This document shows, in pieces, positions 1 through 12,550 of a stretch of 64,000 bases of DNA. The position numbers were made by a program, and so were the translations under genes. The first letter of the stretch is position 1. Each line of letters starts with the position of its first letter. The DNA is from Fagopyrum homotropicum (Eukaryota; Streptophyta; Magnoliopsida; Caryophyllales; Polygonaceae). The notes under the pieces are model-generated. The model searched no databases, was not told the origin of the DNA, and worked only from the letters and a program-made list of their open reading frames with translations. The stretch is from the NCBI GenBank assembly GCA_033239125.1, contig BSWB01000005.1:47972993-48036992 (forward strand), in the 5' to 3' direction.

Positions 1-2339
1 CATATCTGGAAGTCACCTAAGTAAGCCCAAAGGACTTACCTGAATTCAAACATAATCTCGTTATCTCAACTCGGTCTGTAACCGCAGGAACTCAACCGCC
101 TGTTATAAAAGCCAAGTGGATCAATAATATATCCCACTTAATTAGAAGTCTCTGACTTCTAAGATATTTAACTCTATCATCAGCTAAATTACCAAAATAC
201 CCTTATACGGATAAATGACTGTTTTACCCCTGGTCCCGAAACTTTATAAAATTCCATAACAAAGTTCCAAACTATTCTTTGGAACTCAAAACCACGCTCA
301 AACTCTCAAAGGAAGGTTTGCTAAAGATTTAGAAGAGTTAACTACATTTTTGACTTTCATAAAAATTCGCTAACGTCCGACTTTGGCTTAAGATATGAAA
401 ACCGAATAAAAATATAAAAAGTCTAACAAAAATCTCTAAGTCTTTTATGCTATGCACTCTATCCATAGTATCCAGAATTTTCCAAAAATACATAATAATC
501 ACTTCTACACAAATTCTCAAAGTCGGTTCCAAAACAAGAAATTTATACTTAGCCAATTTCTGAGTTCTTTCCCAAATAGCTCAACTAGCCTACTTTGAGC
601 TCCTATAGATCCAGATCCGACCGTTGGATCGGTCTCAACTTTTGATATGTTAAACTATGTATGACACTCTATAACATACTAAAAACTGAACGGTAGATTA
701 TGTTTCTAAGGTATCCAAACCTAAGCTCAAACATGACTGCACAACCCAGAAAATTCCAGTGCTTCACATTTTCAGCAACATCCAGAAAACTGTTTAAGGT
801 ATCAACTTCAAAAATTCATAACTCCTAAACCACTTGCTGGATTCATCCCAAATTTTATTATGTTCCACCACAATATGTTAACTATATCATATGCAAAATT
901 CAAGTCAAACAGAGATCAAACTCTTATTCAAAACTATCTCTCAAAACAGCATCACATGATGTTTTTTTTTCAACACTCAGCACAGTTATAAAAACTGTGT
1001 GAGGAGTCAACTTTGAGACACCCAAACTCTCAAACTGTAACTCCAATTCTTCCTAAATTTTAGTATGATCAACTATGAACTACTGACTACAACATATACG
1101 AAAATCAGCCACAAAGGAGGAGTCTAACTTATCCAAAACTGGATTACAAAACTGTGTCAACATGCAGTTTTCCCAACACTTAGAATATTTCAGCACAACA
1201 GAAAATAAAACTGCTTACGACCCAATCTTTGAAAAATCATAACTCCCAAACCATTCACTGGATTCCTCTCAAATTATAATATGTTCTACTACAATATCTC
1301 ATCTATAACATATAAAAATTTCAGCCAAAATGGATCAGTATTTCGTACCTAAATCGGAACCCGAAGTTGGATGCTCGACAAAGTCGAAAAAACTGAGAAA
1401 ATGCAACAGTTTCTGGAGTTGCTTCTTAGCTGTAGCATATGGGTTTCAACAATGGTTCAGAGACAACTATTAGAACATATATATATGGAGGGAAGCAAGG
1501 AAAGAGTGTGGGCATACTCAGTTACGAGATTTGACAGAAGATGGAGATAGAAGTGAAGAGGACTCACCAATCCAGTACAATTCGATCCCAATGATCGATG
1601 ATTGTCCTCGGCAAGGAGAGAGGGATGACTGGAAGACTGGAGTGGTGGCGTGGCTCGTGACGGGATCCTGTGGATGCTGGTGGTTAACGACGACGGTCGA
1701 GGAGGCTTGCGATGCACGGTCCGTAAAGTCGAGCGATCCTGTTGATGAGAGTGGCGCCTCGTCCGCGTCGATGCAGCACCGTCTGGAAGTGTCGGCAGTC
1801 GAACAGTTCGGTCGTGGGTTGCAGGTTTTGAGCGGCGTTCACAGAGGCGATTGAAGATCTCTTTCGGTTGTGCAGAAAGACCCAGGTTGGGCAGCGGTAG
1901 AAGATGGTTACGTATAGTTGTTAGGTTTAGCTGAGAGGTTACGGTGAGGTTAGGTTAGAATTTTTAATTAAGGTTATTAGTTAATTAATCTCCCATCAGG
2001 CCCAAACCTTGGCCCAACAAGGGTGATGATCTAAATAAAAAAAAAAATTTTAACCCAAGGCCCAAAAAAATAATCCGATCCAGTTAGAAACCCAAAACGC
2101 ACAATTTTGTCCGACAATTTTAACTTGGATGGTTATCGGAATAGGTTCTCCGGGTTTTGTAAAAATACGGGTTGTAAGATTAGGTTTTGGTGTAATCTCA
2201 TCATTTTACGTGAATTAAATTTTACCTGAAATGATAGAACTTGTGATAGGGCGCAACACTAGATAGAAAGGAGGAGAGGTTAACGGGTCGAAATCCGGTT
2301 TGGCTCGGGATAAACGGAGTAAAATTTCCGGATATTACA
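1..2339 (-). mobile_element. Tekay-like gypsy LTR, runs off left edge
   Basis: The right end reads ...GGATATTACA, which is the complement of a gypsy LTR start (TGTAATATCC), and the sequence is collinear with about the right-hand 2.5 kb of the LTR at 32361-35563. The element therefore lies on the minus strand with its 5' LTR here and its interior left of the window. The first five bases after the LTR, AAACA (2340-2344), should be one copy of the target duplication, because the uninterrupted Athila-like LTR at 16033 reads straight through this point. Short ORFs at 1457-1854 lie in the GC-richer part of the LTR and look non-coding. Confidence 0.8.
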
Positions 2340-3155
2340 AAACAATGATAGAAAAATCTTAAATTCCAGTAGGACCCTGAAAGTTCGAGTCTTTATCCTT
2401 AACCTTAGAAAATATCGTTCAGTCGATGAACATCACGGCCGGGGTGGAACTTGACTGACCGAGGTGACTTATCTGATCCGTAACTGAGAGTTAAGTGTTA
2501 GACTTTTCCAAATCCTATTCTTATTATACCTTTCCTGGTTCTATGCAAGCCTACGATGAGACTTACCCGGTAATTCCTTTGTTTGTTTACCCATGATCGT
2601 AAGTGTAGGTAATAAAGGTTATCCTTTATTGGGTTTTGAGTGTGTCTTCATTCCATCTTTGTGAGTTAGCCTGAGACTTACCCGGTAAAGGTTGATTCTA
2701 TTCCCTTAGTTGGTGTGTTGGTTTGAGATTATAATTCCTTTCCTTAGTACCTTGAGACTTACCTGGTAATAGGAGCTTTTGGTTTGGAATTGTGAGTAGT
2801 GAGACTTACCCGGTGATCTATTCCACTTTAGTAACAACTTCCCTTTGCAAAACCTCAACTTTGTCTGCTTATCTTTAGATCTTGAGTTGGAACCATAACT
2901 AGATGCTTTAATCCCTAGAATTGCATATTTCCTTAATTAACTTTTTATCATCTTTGATTGCTTTAATCGTTTTTGTGGTTAGTAATTACATAGACAACCT
3001 ACACCTGCTTTGTTTCACCAAGTCCCTGAGATCGACATCCCGGAATTCTTGCTTTTTACTACGATTGACCCGTACACTGCGGGTTCGCATCCTTGTTTTA
3101 AGCTTACATCTAGGGTTATAAATTTAAAGCTTGCACACACCGTTTGGAGCGAACA
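2340..3155 (+). repeat. Partial 5' LTR of Athila-like element
   Basis: These 816 bp align with 16033-16850, the last part of the 3' LTR, with roughly 20 differences by eye. The LTR ends GGAGCGAACA and the primer site starts 6 bp later. The first ~1040 bp of the LTR were displaced to the left by insertion of the element whose LTR ends at 2339. Four copies of a GAGACTTACCCGGTAA motif lie at 2558, 2673, 2753 and 2801. Confidence 0.85.
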
Positions 3156-3161
3156 AGTTTT

Positions 3162-3179
3162 TGGCGCCGTTTACGGGGA
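3162..3179 (+). other. Primer binding site, tRNA-Asp
   Basis: TGGCGCCGTTTACGGGGA matches the complement of the 3' end of plant tRNA-Asp (TGGCGCCGTTGCCGGGGA) with two mismatches. It lies 6 bp after the LTR end, the position and tRNA used by Athila/Tat retrotransposons. Confidence 0.85.
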
Positions 3180-3359
3180 CTTGGTCTAGACCGAGCCGGT
3201 TGCCGTTGTCTTTTGAGGCAATTGCCCTTGTTGCTATTAACCATTCTACTTGAGTGTTCTTGCAGATTTGTGTTCTTAGGTACATACGAAGTTCTCAACG
3301 GAATAGAGTTTCACCAAAGAACAAGTTTTCCTATGAGTTTGTAGTTTTTAGGATATTCG

Positions 3360-4388
3360 ATGACTACATTTGATCCGGCCTTGATAGCAAGATAAAGTGC
3401 TAGGGCAGACCATTATGAATACTTGGAAGAGAAATATTCTTTCTATTGGTTTGACAATGAAAGAGAAAGAGAAGAGGTCATTAAGGAGGAGCTTGCGATA
3501 TGGGATGAGATGAATGTCCCTAGAAAGATTTATGAGCAACCTCTTGAAGATTCGCTTGAATCAAAATGGGAGAAGTTGATGAAGAAGGTGGAGGAGCTCA
3601 AGGAAAGCACCCTATCCTATGCTATGCCGAAAGAGGAGCATAAGGAAGTACTGCAAGTTTCAAGCATTCCTCCAATCGAACCAGAAGTTTCTCCTGAAGC
3701 TTTTGAGGAAGTGGAAGATCTCGATCCAACTGTTGAGACTTCGGCCGAGGTGAAAGAGAGATCGGCCAAGGTGGAAGAGAGATTGGCCGGGATGGAAGAG
3801 GAATCTGTAGAACTGGAAGTGGAAGAGGCAGAGAACCTTGGCTAAATTACTGAGACTGTGGCCAAGGTGGAAGAAAGACCAGCTGAGTTGGGAGAGATTT
3901 CATGTGTGGATTATCAACCTAACATGAAACTTATCCCTAGTTTTGGAGAACTTTATAAGGTGCCTTCTCTTACTCCCTTTGAAATTCCTACTAAAGTTCT
4001 AAATTTCTTCAGGGATGCACCGAAGAGTTGGAGGTCTCTTCCTAAAGAACCTCCTAAGATCAAGATGAACCCTCCCTTGAATTTGATGAAAGTAAATGCT
4101 CCTTGGACTAGAAGGAGTGGAGTTAACAAACGCTTCACCGCTAAGGCAACAAAGTGTTATTTGTTCAAGTATGGGGTCACTCACGTGACAAAGACCTTGT
4201 ACTATCCCCAAGTTGGAGATGGGGGAGCTAAGTGGATTCTCGAGAAGCTGATTTCCCGATACAGGAAAGGATGGGATGCAAAACTGAGTTATGTCCCATG
4301 GAAGCATAGGAAGACCGGAACCGGAACCTTCTTGGAAGAATTTTATGCTGGATGTGATGAGCACTCCAAGATATTCGAAGTACATTGA
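3360..4388 (+). pseudogene. Retroelement ORF, two in-frame stops
   Basis: One reading frame of 343 codons runs from ATG 3360 to TGA 4388, broken by TAA at 3393 and TAA at 3843. I recognise no gag, protease or polymerase motif. The first half is strongly acidic, with repeated AEVKERSAKVEERLAGMEEE-like heptads suggesting a coiled coil (about residues 115-165). The second half is basic and proline/lysine rich (about residues 175-340), with PWTRRSG and WILEKLISRYRKGW. The ORF starts about 180 bp after the primer site, where gag would be, and is followed by the hairpin at 4437. It may be a degenerate or replaced gag-like protein of a pol-less family. The function is unknown. Confidence 0.6.
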
Positions 4389-4436
4389 GTAAATCCATGA
4401 GGAAAGGTCCAGCTAGCAACCTTAAATCAAGCACTT

Positions 4437-4454
4437 CTTGGGAGGCAACCCAAG
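4437..4454. other. Conserved hairpin after ORF
   Basis: CTTGGGAGGCAACCCAAG is a perfect 6-bp stem (CTTGGG/CCCAAG) with an AGGCAA loop, 49 bp after the stop codon. From memory the core GGGAGGCAACCC recurs downstream of ORFs in plant Athila/Tat elements. Its role is unknown to me. Confidence 0.7.
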
Positions 4455-5839
4455 GTATTACTTTCTTTTCCTTTTCCTAGTCTAGCTTAGATAGTTTGTT
4501 TTTGCTTTGCTTTGCTTTGTTTTTGGCGTCCTAGACAGAAACCAGGTACTTTCTAAGGAAGGAATACAACCCAGGAGCAACACTTGAAGGACAAAATTTC
4601 GAGGAACCAAGAGGACGGAGCTTGACTGAGACACATCTCGGGTTCAGTCACAAGACCTCAACCGAGATGTTCTTCGCCAACCGAGACAGTCTTATCTGGA
4701 GCTGTTTCTTATTTCTTTATGCAGTTCAGTTATGTCCGGTGAGTTTCCTATTTTCCTTGACTCTTATTTGACCCATTGGGACAATGTGTCCCAAGTATGG
4801 GGTATTTGGATGTATTTATGTGACCTTATGTGTATGCTTGTATGACTCTACCGGATATTACTGTTTTATCTTGCTCTATGTGTTTATGTGAGGTTACATG
4901 CATGCATATAGGTTATTTGATTCAAAAAAACGTCAAAAACTGGTTAAGAAAAAAAATTTTTATGACCTCGACCGAAGTAATTCTGACCAATCGAGGTGCA
5001 GTACCTCGGTTGACTTAGAACATCTCGACCGAGACGGTTTAACTGAGAAAGTTTTCGAAACGATTTTGTGCTTCTTATCTAGATATGACCTCAGTGAAGA
5101 TTTTGTGCTTCTTATTTGGATATGACCTCAGTGAAGATTTTGTGCTTCTTATCTGGATATGATCTCAGTGAAGATTTTGTTTGCAAACTGGTTTTTGAAA
5201 TCTTTATATGTTTGAAAGGTTTTATGATATGTTTAAGTTGCTAAATGCTTTGTTTGAAATTTTGGCATGTTTAATACTTTGTTTCTATCCAAATTATGTT
5301 GAATTTGAAGGTTGACACCATATGATAAGTTCTATCACTTTCTTCCTGGGATGATTAAGGCAATTTATTCTCTTCTCTTCTTCTTCTTGATCATGCTTAG
5401 CCCCTCATATACATATTTGCCTCCCTTTACCTATCCGGGAATTTGGAAGCAAGCAAGTTAAAAGCAAGTGAAAGAAAAGTTGAGATGTTGGCTGGAAGTT
5501 AGAAAGAAACAAATAGGTTTGGGGAAGTCAATCATGATGATGAGTAACTCGGCACCATTCACATAGCCGGGTGTTTGTGTCTTGCCCAAGTCGGATTGAG
5601 CGATACTCCTAACGGGTCATGGTATATGCATAAAGGGTTTGAGGCATCTCGAGAAATTGATGATTGCTGATTTCCTAGGCTTCGGTTATTGTGCACCTCT
5701 GTCCATGCATCCCAAAAAGTAAAAAGTAAATAAGCAAAGCTTCTTGGTGGAAGATGTTGAAATTCAAAGCAAGTTTCCCGGATTCTAGCACCACATTCCC
5801 TATATACATCCCACCCTCACACGTTTCTTGACCTCTCTT
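4455..5839 (+). other. Athila-like 3' untranslated region, left part
   Basis: No coding sequence is recognisable. The stretch contains a second PPT-like phrase (GGGACAATGTG...AAGTATGGGG, 4779-4802), recurrent ACCGAG(G/A) motifs between 4610 and 5040, and the 37-bp tandem repeat at 5062. It continues at 14669 beyond the nested gypsy insertion. Confidence 0.6.
5062..5180 (+). repeat. 37-bp tandem repeat, 3.2 copies
   Basis: Units begin GATTTTGTGCTTCTTAT at 5062, 5099 and 5136, with a partial fourth at 5173. Copies differ at only a few positions, so the expansion is young compared with the surrounding sequence. Confidence 0.9.
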
Positions 5840-5844
5840 GAAAA

Positions 5845-5945
5845 TGTAACGCCCAAATTTTAGGCGTGTTCTCGATAAGTATCTTCCCGTATATTTATTG
5901 ATATTTTAATAGCCTAAATATATTTTCCGAGTATTTTACGAGTTT

Positions 5946-6030
<85 letters not shown>

Positions 6031-8928
6031 CCGTAGTTATATCATTATATTATTATCAAGAAAATTTTATGGAATTAATTTATATAGCGTAAAACAATAT
6101 TTATACGAGTATATATTTTTGTTTATATTTTCAGTATATTATTTTGCGGAAAAAGTTCGGAAAAGTTTTCGATCCGAGAATCCCGTTCCGTTTCTTTTGG
6201 TCGGGATTATTTTAATTCCCTACTCTTTTTGTTCTTTCTTTGTCCTTTACACCAAGATGACGTTCCTGCCCATGCCTCTTGAGTAGGCCTTGCGTGTACC
6301 CAGCCCCAACTCAGTCTAGCTTATGGCTACTGCTAGACCTCTCGACCTCCCTACCCGAGCTCTGCTTCTCGGCAACCTCACAGCCCTATCTCCCTCTCTC
6401 CATCTCACTTCTCCAGCCTAAGACTCTCTTCACCTCGCCTCAGCCCTGCTCTATGTTACTTGCCAGTGATACTCGACCCTCTGTCCTCTACTCCCTCTCT
6501 TCATGCAGCCAGCACTCAGATCTTCAACTTCCCTCCTCCTAGCATCGAATCAACACCAGCAGTGACACCCACCCGTCGACCTCCATCTCCCTCACCTTTG
6601 CCTCTCTCTCTAGCTCCCCAGCAACCTAGGTCGACAGCAGCCTCAATTTGGGGCTCCCTCCTCACTAGTGCAACAGTCGCCGGGAATAATGGAACCATCC
6701 TCGCCCTTCTTTTCTCGTCAACATCTCCCCTCGTTCGCCCTTCTCCTCGCTGCTGCTTTACAGCTGCCGCCTGGAAGCTCGATCGGAGGAGATCTGGCGG
6801 TTGAAGCCAGCCGTCGTTCTCTCTCGTACCTATATCATGGAAGCCTCCTCTGTTGCGCCTCCACCAATAGCCAAGGGAAGAGTCGCCGCCCTGATTGTCT
6901 CCATCGCCCCTCAGAGTTTCTGTCACCACCAATTGAAACGCCTCCACACACCAGCAAGCTAGCCTTCGCCTCGAGCTGGAAGAGTACCGCTCGATCCCTG
7001 CCGGAGACCAGGAGCCAAGCAGCCTTCGCCTGACGCCGGAAGAGCCCCTGCCCCCTCCATTGCTGCCCTCTCGCTTCTGAAGCGCCGTCGTCTGCTTCCC
7101 TTTTCTTTTCAAAGCAGCGTATGAATCGAATAAGGATGAAGCTTTTAGGGTTTTAAAATCTGGCCCCTCACTTCTGGTATAATTACAAATGTGACCCACT
7201 CTTTTATATTTGCAATATTGACCAAGGTTTTCGGGATTTTAGTATTATGCCCTCTATTGGATATTTTCAAAAATGGCCCAAAGTTTAATTATGGATAATG
7301 ACCCAAGTTTCCAAAATTACATATTTGTCCCGGAAAATATTTAAGCGGTTTTAACCTTGGTTATGTAAAGGAGTTTTACCTTAGATGTTTATATAAGTTA
7401 TATCCTCCGTTCAAATTTAGCGTATAAGCTAAATTTGTTTAGCTTTGGTGTTAGGAACGGAAGCGCCCCGATAAAGGCCAACGATTCCAAACTCGACATC
7501 TGTAGACCGGCTTCCGTCTTTTAACGTCGTGTGAGTATTCTTTTCCTCGACCTTTTTATGTTTAGTAGTAGTATCATGCTAGGTTGGATCTAGCATAACC
7601 TAGTGAGAATACCAAGTAGTGGCCATGAAACTTAGGTGAGTTTTTGAGGAATTATGATCGTTATAAAGCTTGAGGTGCTATTATCTTGTGAGGATTGTAA
7701 GACTTTGAGTGTTTGGTTGATCTTGTGAGCGTTATGAGGCTCGAGGTTGAGATTGTATGATCTTGTGGATTTTAGAGCTTATGATTGACTTATCCTAGCA
7801 CGGTGTTGTTACCGTTGAGTTTGTTGGGACTAGGCATGTTTATCCTAGTATGTGTTATGAGTTATGATCCTGCGAGATCATAGGGTCTAGAAGTCTAAGG
7901 ACTTCTAGCTGGTGTTGAGTGGGATGTGAGCATGAGAGGTTCTAGGATGCACTCCTAGAATGAGAGTCAAATGATCTCGCGTAGATCATTTGTGTAGAAG
8001 TCTTAGACTTCTTGAGTTGAGCGAGTTGTTGATATAGATATCTTTTTGTGAGCAGGTGTAGACTTCTTCCCGAGGGAAGCGAGAGTGTTGCGTGAGTTAG
8101 CGTTTGGGACGAGTAAGTCTCCGGACTTACTTAGCTCGTATTCCTTGTATTAGCATCTATGTGTGTTGGGTGGTGTGTGTTTATTCCATATCGTTTATAA
8201 CAACTAAACCGGTAATAGGACCACCGACCTTATATTATTTTGGCCCAAGTGTATGATAACGGGCGGTGACATCATCTGCCTAGCTCTTGCGAGAGTCTAG
8301 GAGGTTCTTGGCGACTAGCCCGTGCTGGTTAGACGGTCGGAGGCATCCGCACCGTTCCATGCCGGTAAGTAGGGACCGAGGCGGGACCACGGTGGTCTCG
8401 TGTCACAAAACTAAGTTGAATTAGAACGAGATATGACTTAATAATAATAAAGATAATAAACCGGAATTGTGTGCTTTGAGAATGTTGTGTGTTTATGATG
8501 ATTTACTTGTGTTTGTGCCTTTCACCTTGATTCTAATGCTTCGAATATTAGCTAACGGTTTTATACCGATTGTTGTAGATTGTCTTGCAGGTTAGGAATG
8601 CGGCCGAGAGATCCGGAAGAGTGGGCAGCCGGGGTTCCGTACATTTTAGGAGTGGGTTTTGGTTAGAGTCGGGTTGTGTTTTATTCTTTGTTTATTATGT
8701 TGGTATGCCGCGTGTATGGCATTTTGGTCTTTGGTGTTGTTTATCGGCTAAAGTCTTTTGTTGTTTTCCTTCGGGATTCTTATCATTTGCATTAAAAGGA
8801 ATTTTGTTTTTGCCTTTATTTGTGTCATGTTGAAAGATCCGGTGAAATTGTTGTCAGGCTAAGGGTCGGGACCCATTGTGAGGTCCCAACCCGTAGCATC
8901 CCGAGTCCCGCGGATTCGGGGTGTTACA
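5845..8928 (+). repeat. 5' LTR (3084 bp)
   Basis: The LTR starts TGTAACGCCC and ends GGGGTGTTACA, four bases before the primer site. It includes a (TA)n tract (5948-6027), a GC-rich segment (6280-7100), and the inverted repeat GAGTAAGTCTCCGGACTTAC near 8111. A 227-codon frame is open on the minus strand (6516-7199), but it lies within the LTR and has low-complexity Arg/Gly-rich composition. I do not call it a gene. Confidence 0.9.
5948..6027. repeat. (TA)n microsatellite
   Basis: About 40 uninterrupted TA units lie about 100 bp inside the 5' LTR. The apparent Ile-Tyr reading frame here is an artefact of the repeat. Confidence 0.98.
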
Positions 8929-8932
8929 AAAG

Positions 8933-8944
8933 TGGTATCAGAGC
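8933..8944 (+). other. Primer binding site, initiator tRNA-Met
   Basis: TGGTATCAGAGC follows the 5' LTR after the spacer AAAG. This is the standard initiator tRNA-Met primer site of plant LTR retrotransposons. Confidence 0.95.
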
Positions 8945-9119
8945 CCTAGGTTGACAACAATGACACTCGCAATCTTTTAAAGGCCGAATAGAGAGAAATA
9001 GAACCCTCAAGGGTTCTAAGTTTAAATGATTTTTTCTTTTTTAAAATCACATGCATGAGTCGGGATAGAATGTACGGACCACCACTTCTTCCGCGGATCT
9101 CGGCGGCTTAGTTTATTGG

Positions 9120-9123
<4 letters not shown>

Positions 9124-9155
<32 letters not shown>
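9124..9155. repeat. (TA)n microsatellite
   Basis: About 16 TA units in the leader region downstream of the primer site. Confidence 0.95.
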
Positions 9156-9163
<8 letters not shown>

Positions 9164-11544
9164 GTAGATATGTATATATTGATTGTAGTTGCATGTTGGA
9201 CTTGATTTATATGTATAGTGAATATATGTGGACTATAGTACATGTTTGGAACTTGTATTGGATTTCCGGAATTGATATATTAGTAGTAATGTGAATATAG
9301 GACTTATATATATAGTTATATGTAAATAGACATATGGTATGCTAGTATTATTTTAGTAGTAGTGGACCTTATAGTTAAGATGATAGAAAGCTATCATCGC
9401 CCTTGGACAAACGCCTTTTGGGATTAGGATAGTATATATACAATGATGAGTATGCTCAAGTACCGAGTTGAGCATCACTTTCTGGCGAACACCCTGGCGA
9501 TTCATCAGACTCCTTTTGGGGACGTCAAAGAAACCATTTGAAGGATAAAGAGGACATTAGCGGCAAGGACTAACAAATAGAAGGGAACTTTGAGTCAACT
9601 TACAAGAATTCGAGATGGAAACAATGCAAGTAAAAAGAGCAACGTTAAGGTGTATAAGTGGTTATAAAGAAGTCATGATTGAACGACAACGAGACCAATA
9701 GAGATAACGAACTTATGGTTCTTCAAGAAGACGCGTGGACAACTAAATATGCGAATCAAGGAGGAAGGGGATACATTCTAGTAAGGGTAGAAGTAGTATT
9801 CCATTAAGATGTAAAAGTTCTCCCTAGGCGCTCCTAGGTATAGGAGTCGAGATGAGAGACGTGGATGAACCAATCACAAAAGACTTAAGATATCGTAAGT
9901 TAAGCTTACGAGGTACCAATAAGTGAAGTGTCAACTTTAGTAGAGTTATGAGAAGAAGAGCATGGTGGAGATTCACGTGGAGTTGACCGATTTCGGTTAT
10001 GATGATAAGGCTAGGAAACACAAAGAAGGAGGAAGTGTGTATAAATGATGACCCTAAGAAGATGAAACACGAAACGAAGAGCTTTGATCGAGAGACTTAA
10101 GATATCAACCAAGAGGAACGCGAGTGGATGCTAGCTAGGGCTATAATATTTGGGAAGGGCACCTGAAAGACATCAAGGAAGAATGGTTGAACCTATAAAG
10201 GAAGTTATGTGAAACAACAAGGCAAATGAGATATAGTTACCTTATAAAGAAGAGGAAGCATGGAATGAAGAAGGAACTAGAGGAGTTTAAGGTAGAGTAC
10301 CTCGAGGAGGGTAGCTTTCAGGAGAATGGTAACATGGAAGGTAAGAAGAATGGTAAGTCATTGACATGGGAGAAGGTCAGTTATAAGTTAATTGGTGACA
10401 ACCAAGAACGCACGTGTGCGGGTTGTCTATTGGTGAGTGAAGAGGGGATGAGTGAACAAGATTATGGGCATACAGAGGGATTTGGTTGACCTTATGCGAC
10501 CTTTGTAGGTCATGCAATTGTCATATGGGAGAACAACACGAATTAGAGGTTTAAAAGTTTGACCACGGAAAAAGGGAAAGTAGTGAATCAAGAAGAAGGT
10601 AAGGTGTCATGGAGGTGGTACGTAAACGGGAGTATATAGAGGATGTAGGGTATGAAATAGATGATATGTTACCGCAGGCAAGAGATAAGTCAAGTTTCTA
10701 CACTCACACGGAAGAGACATGGTGGCTATGGCGTGAAATAGAGGACCTAGATTTGGGCAACGCTGTAAGCTTAGAGTTATGATGTTAGTACTTGGAGATG
10801 TAATGGGTTTGATATTTTGGTGGTTTTGGATGGGGAGTTTCTTCTAGCATTTTCCACGGGGCATACTAGTACAGTTGTGAAGTTGTTCATGGAATACCGA
10901 GAGACACATAAGGTGGCCAACAAGAATAAGAGAAGATCGAAGTTTTGAAGTTTGATGTCGACAAGAGACGTACAAGAAGTACATGAAAGATTGAGGTTAG
11001 AGCCTCTATGGTCGGTTAGACGTTACATAAGCAAATGAAGTGTAATGTTCTGCACCTACTTGAAGAAAGGCCGTCTATGGTGAAAGCTTACGAAGAATAC
11101 GAAGAGCTCCTCCCATAGGTTGGGATGTCCGAGGAAGCGAAGGAGATTGTATCGGTTTGTTATAAGGCATGAACGAGTCTTGTAGTTAAGACCTTTGTGA
11201 TTGAACACATGCACGAGATCAAGAGATGCTATTATAACGCCTTTCTATTGAAAGTGAAAAGAGGGATTAAGCTGAAACTATTACTTAACAAAAGCTTCAA
11301 GAATTGGAAGACTCGAGCAAGTTCCACAAGTTTGGGAAATGAATGATTTGTAATAGAAAGACGATCGACATGGTAGTTACGGATGGAACATTATGCGTGT
11401 TGATGGACGTCGCCCCAAGAAGATCGGGGTGGACCACTTGTCAAGCGTTAGGACCAGGTTATGTCGGTCATTACGATATGAGACGGGTAGAGAAAAGATA
11501 GAACCCGATATAGAAAGGATTCCAATGGATCGGAATGTTAATTT
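9156..11544 (+). other. Decayed gag/protease region
   Basis: By position this stretch should hold gag and protease, but no frame is open for more than about 90 codons and I see no CCHC zinc knuckle and no DSG/DTG protease motif. It is purine-rich on the plus strand. I see nothing else in it. Confidence 0.5.
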
Positions 11545-12230
11545 TGCCACTAAGGTTGATCTTGGCCCAACCCCAATTTTCAAAGCACCGTACAAATGAT
11601 ATCAATAAATGACCTTACTAAGAGACGTGAGTTGTGGATACAATTGAATGAGTAATTGCAAGAACTTATTTATAAGAGTTCATTAGAATTAGTGAAATGC
11701 TATGGAGAACTCAGAATATTATCTTGAACTCTTGATTTGAAGTTTATATTGGAATATATCTTAAACTCTTAGTTTGAAGTTGTTATGGAGAACCCCAGTT
11801 CGCGAAAAGTGAGACGGTTATGTCCGTTGTACATCGATTACCGTGAGTTTAACAAGATAACAATGAAGAACAAGTATCCCTCACCAAGGATAGATGATCT
11901 ACTCGACCAGTTGTAAAGGTCGGTAGTCTCTTCTAAAAAAAATGATTTAAGGTCAGATTGTAACCAATTGAGAATCCGAGACTGGGATATCGCAAATACG
12001 ACATCCCGAACAAATCATGGTCACTATGAGTTGTAGTGACTCCATATGGGCTTACTAATGCCCCGGATAAGATATTTCGGTCTACTCTCGAAGAAGAGAG
12101 AAGTTGTATGAAAAGTTATCTCGGGATACCAACACCGAAGGACGTGGAAGAAATTACAAGTTTTCTTCGATTTGTCGGTCATTACCGGATAAGATGTTTC
12201 GGAAGACAAAGAGGTTGAGTGGGATGAAAT
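11545..12230 (+). pseudogene. Gypsy reverse transcriptase remnant
   Basis: Fragments in shifting frames match chromovirus reverse transcriptase in the right order: DLGPTPIFKAPYK near 11556, LYIDYREFNKITMKNKYP near 11827, RIDDLLDQL near 11889, and VTPYGLTNAP near 12035. The connection-domain fragment PKDVEEITSFLRFVGHYR lies near 12132. Numerous stops and small indels separate them. The catalytic aspartates are not recoverable, and RNase H and integrase are missing because the 3' LTR begins about 300 bp later. Confidence 0.8.
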
Positions 12231-12550
12231 TTGACAATGGAGTTGTTGAGGGTTAAGAGTAGATTCATTGGTGAAATGTTTGAAATTTCCTCGAGGTATG
12301 ATGGGTTTGAAGAGGACAAGTGATTCTCCAAGACAAGTCTTGATTGAGTATTCAGGAACAAGGTAAAGGTAGTACCATATGTGTCTCGTTAGTGGTAGCA
12401 GTGTGATGTAAAGTACTTCCTTCGTTACTTAGAACTTGCAAGAAGAATTGAGGAAACATAACATCAAAGTTTGGTTTGATTAGAATCAAAGCCAAAGGTA
12501 TAAATTGGAGGTTCGATCTTCTTGGTTAGAGACAAGCAAAGAAGAAACAT

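Noticed and set aside
1457..1854. Overlapping open frames on both strands inside the left LTR
   Set aside because: They lie in the GC-richer part of an LTR, match no family, and overlap on both strands.
4779..4812. Start of an LTR after the PPT-like phrase AAGTATGGGG
   Set aside because: No LTR similarity follows; the real 3' LTR starts at 14991 and matches 2340-3155.
5945..6286. Ile-Tyr repeat protein
   Set aside because: Produced by reading through a (TA)n microsatellite.
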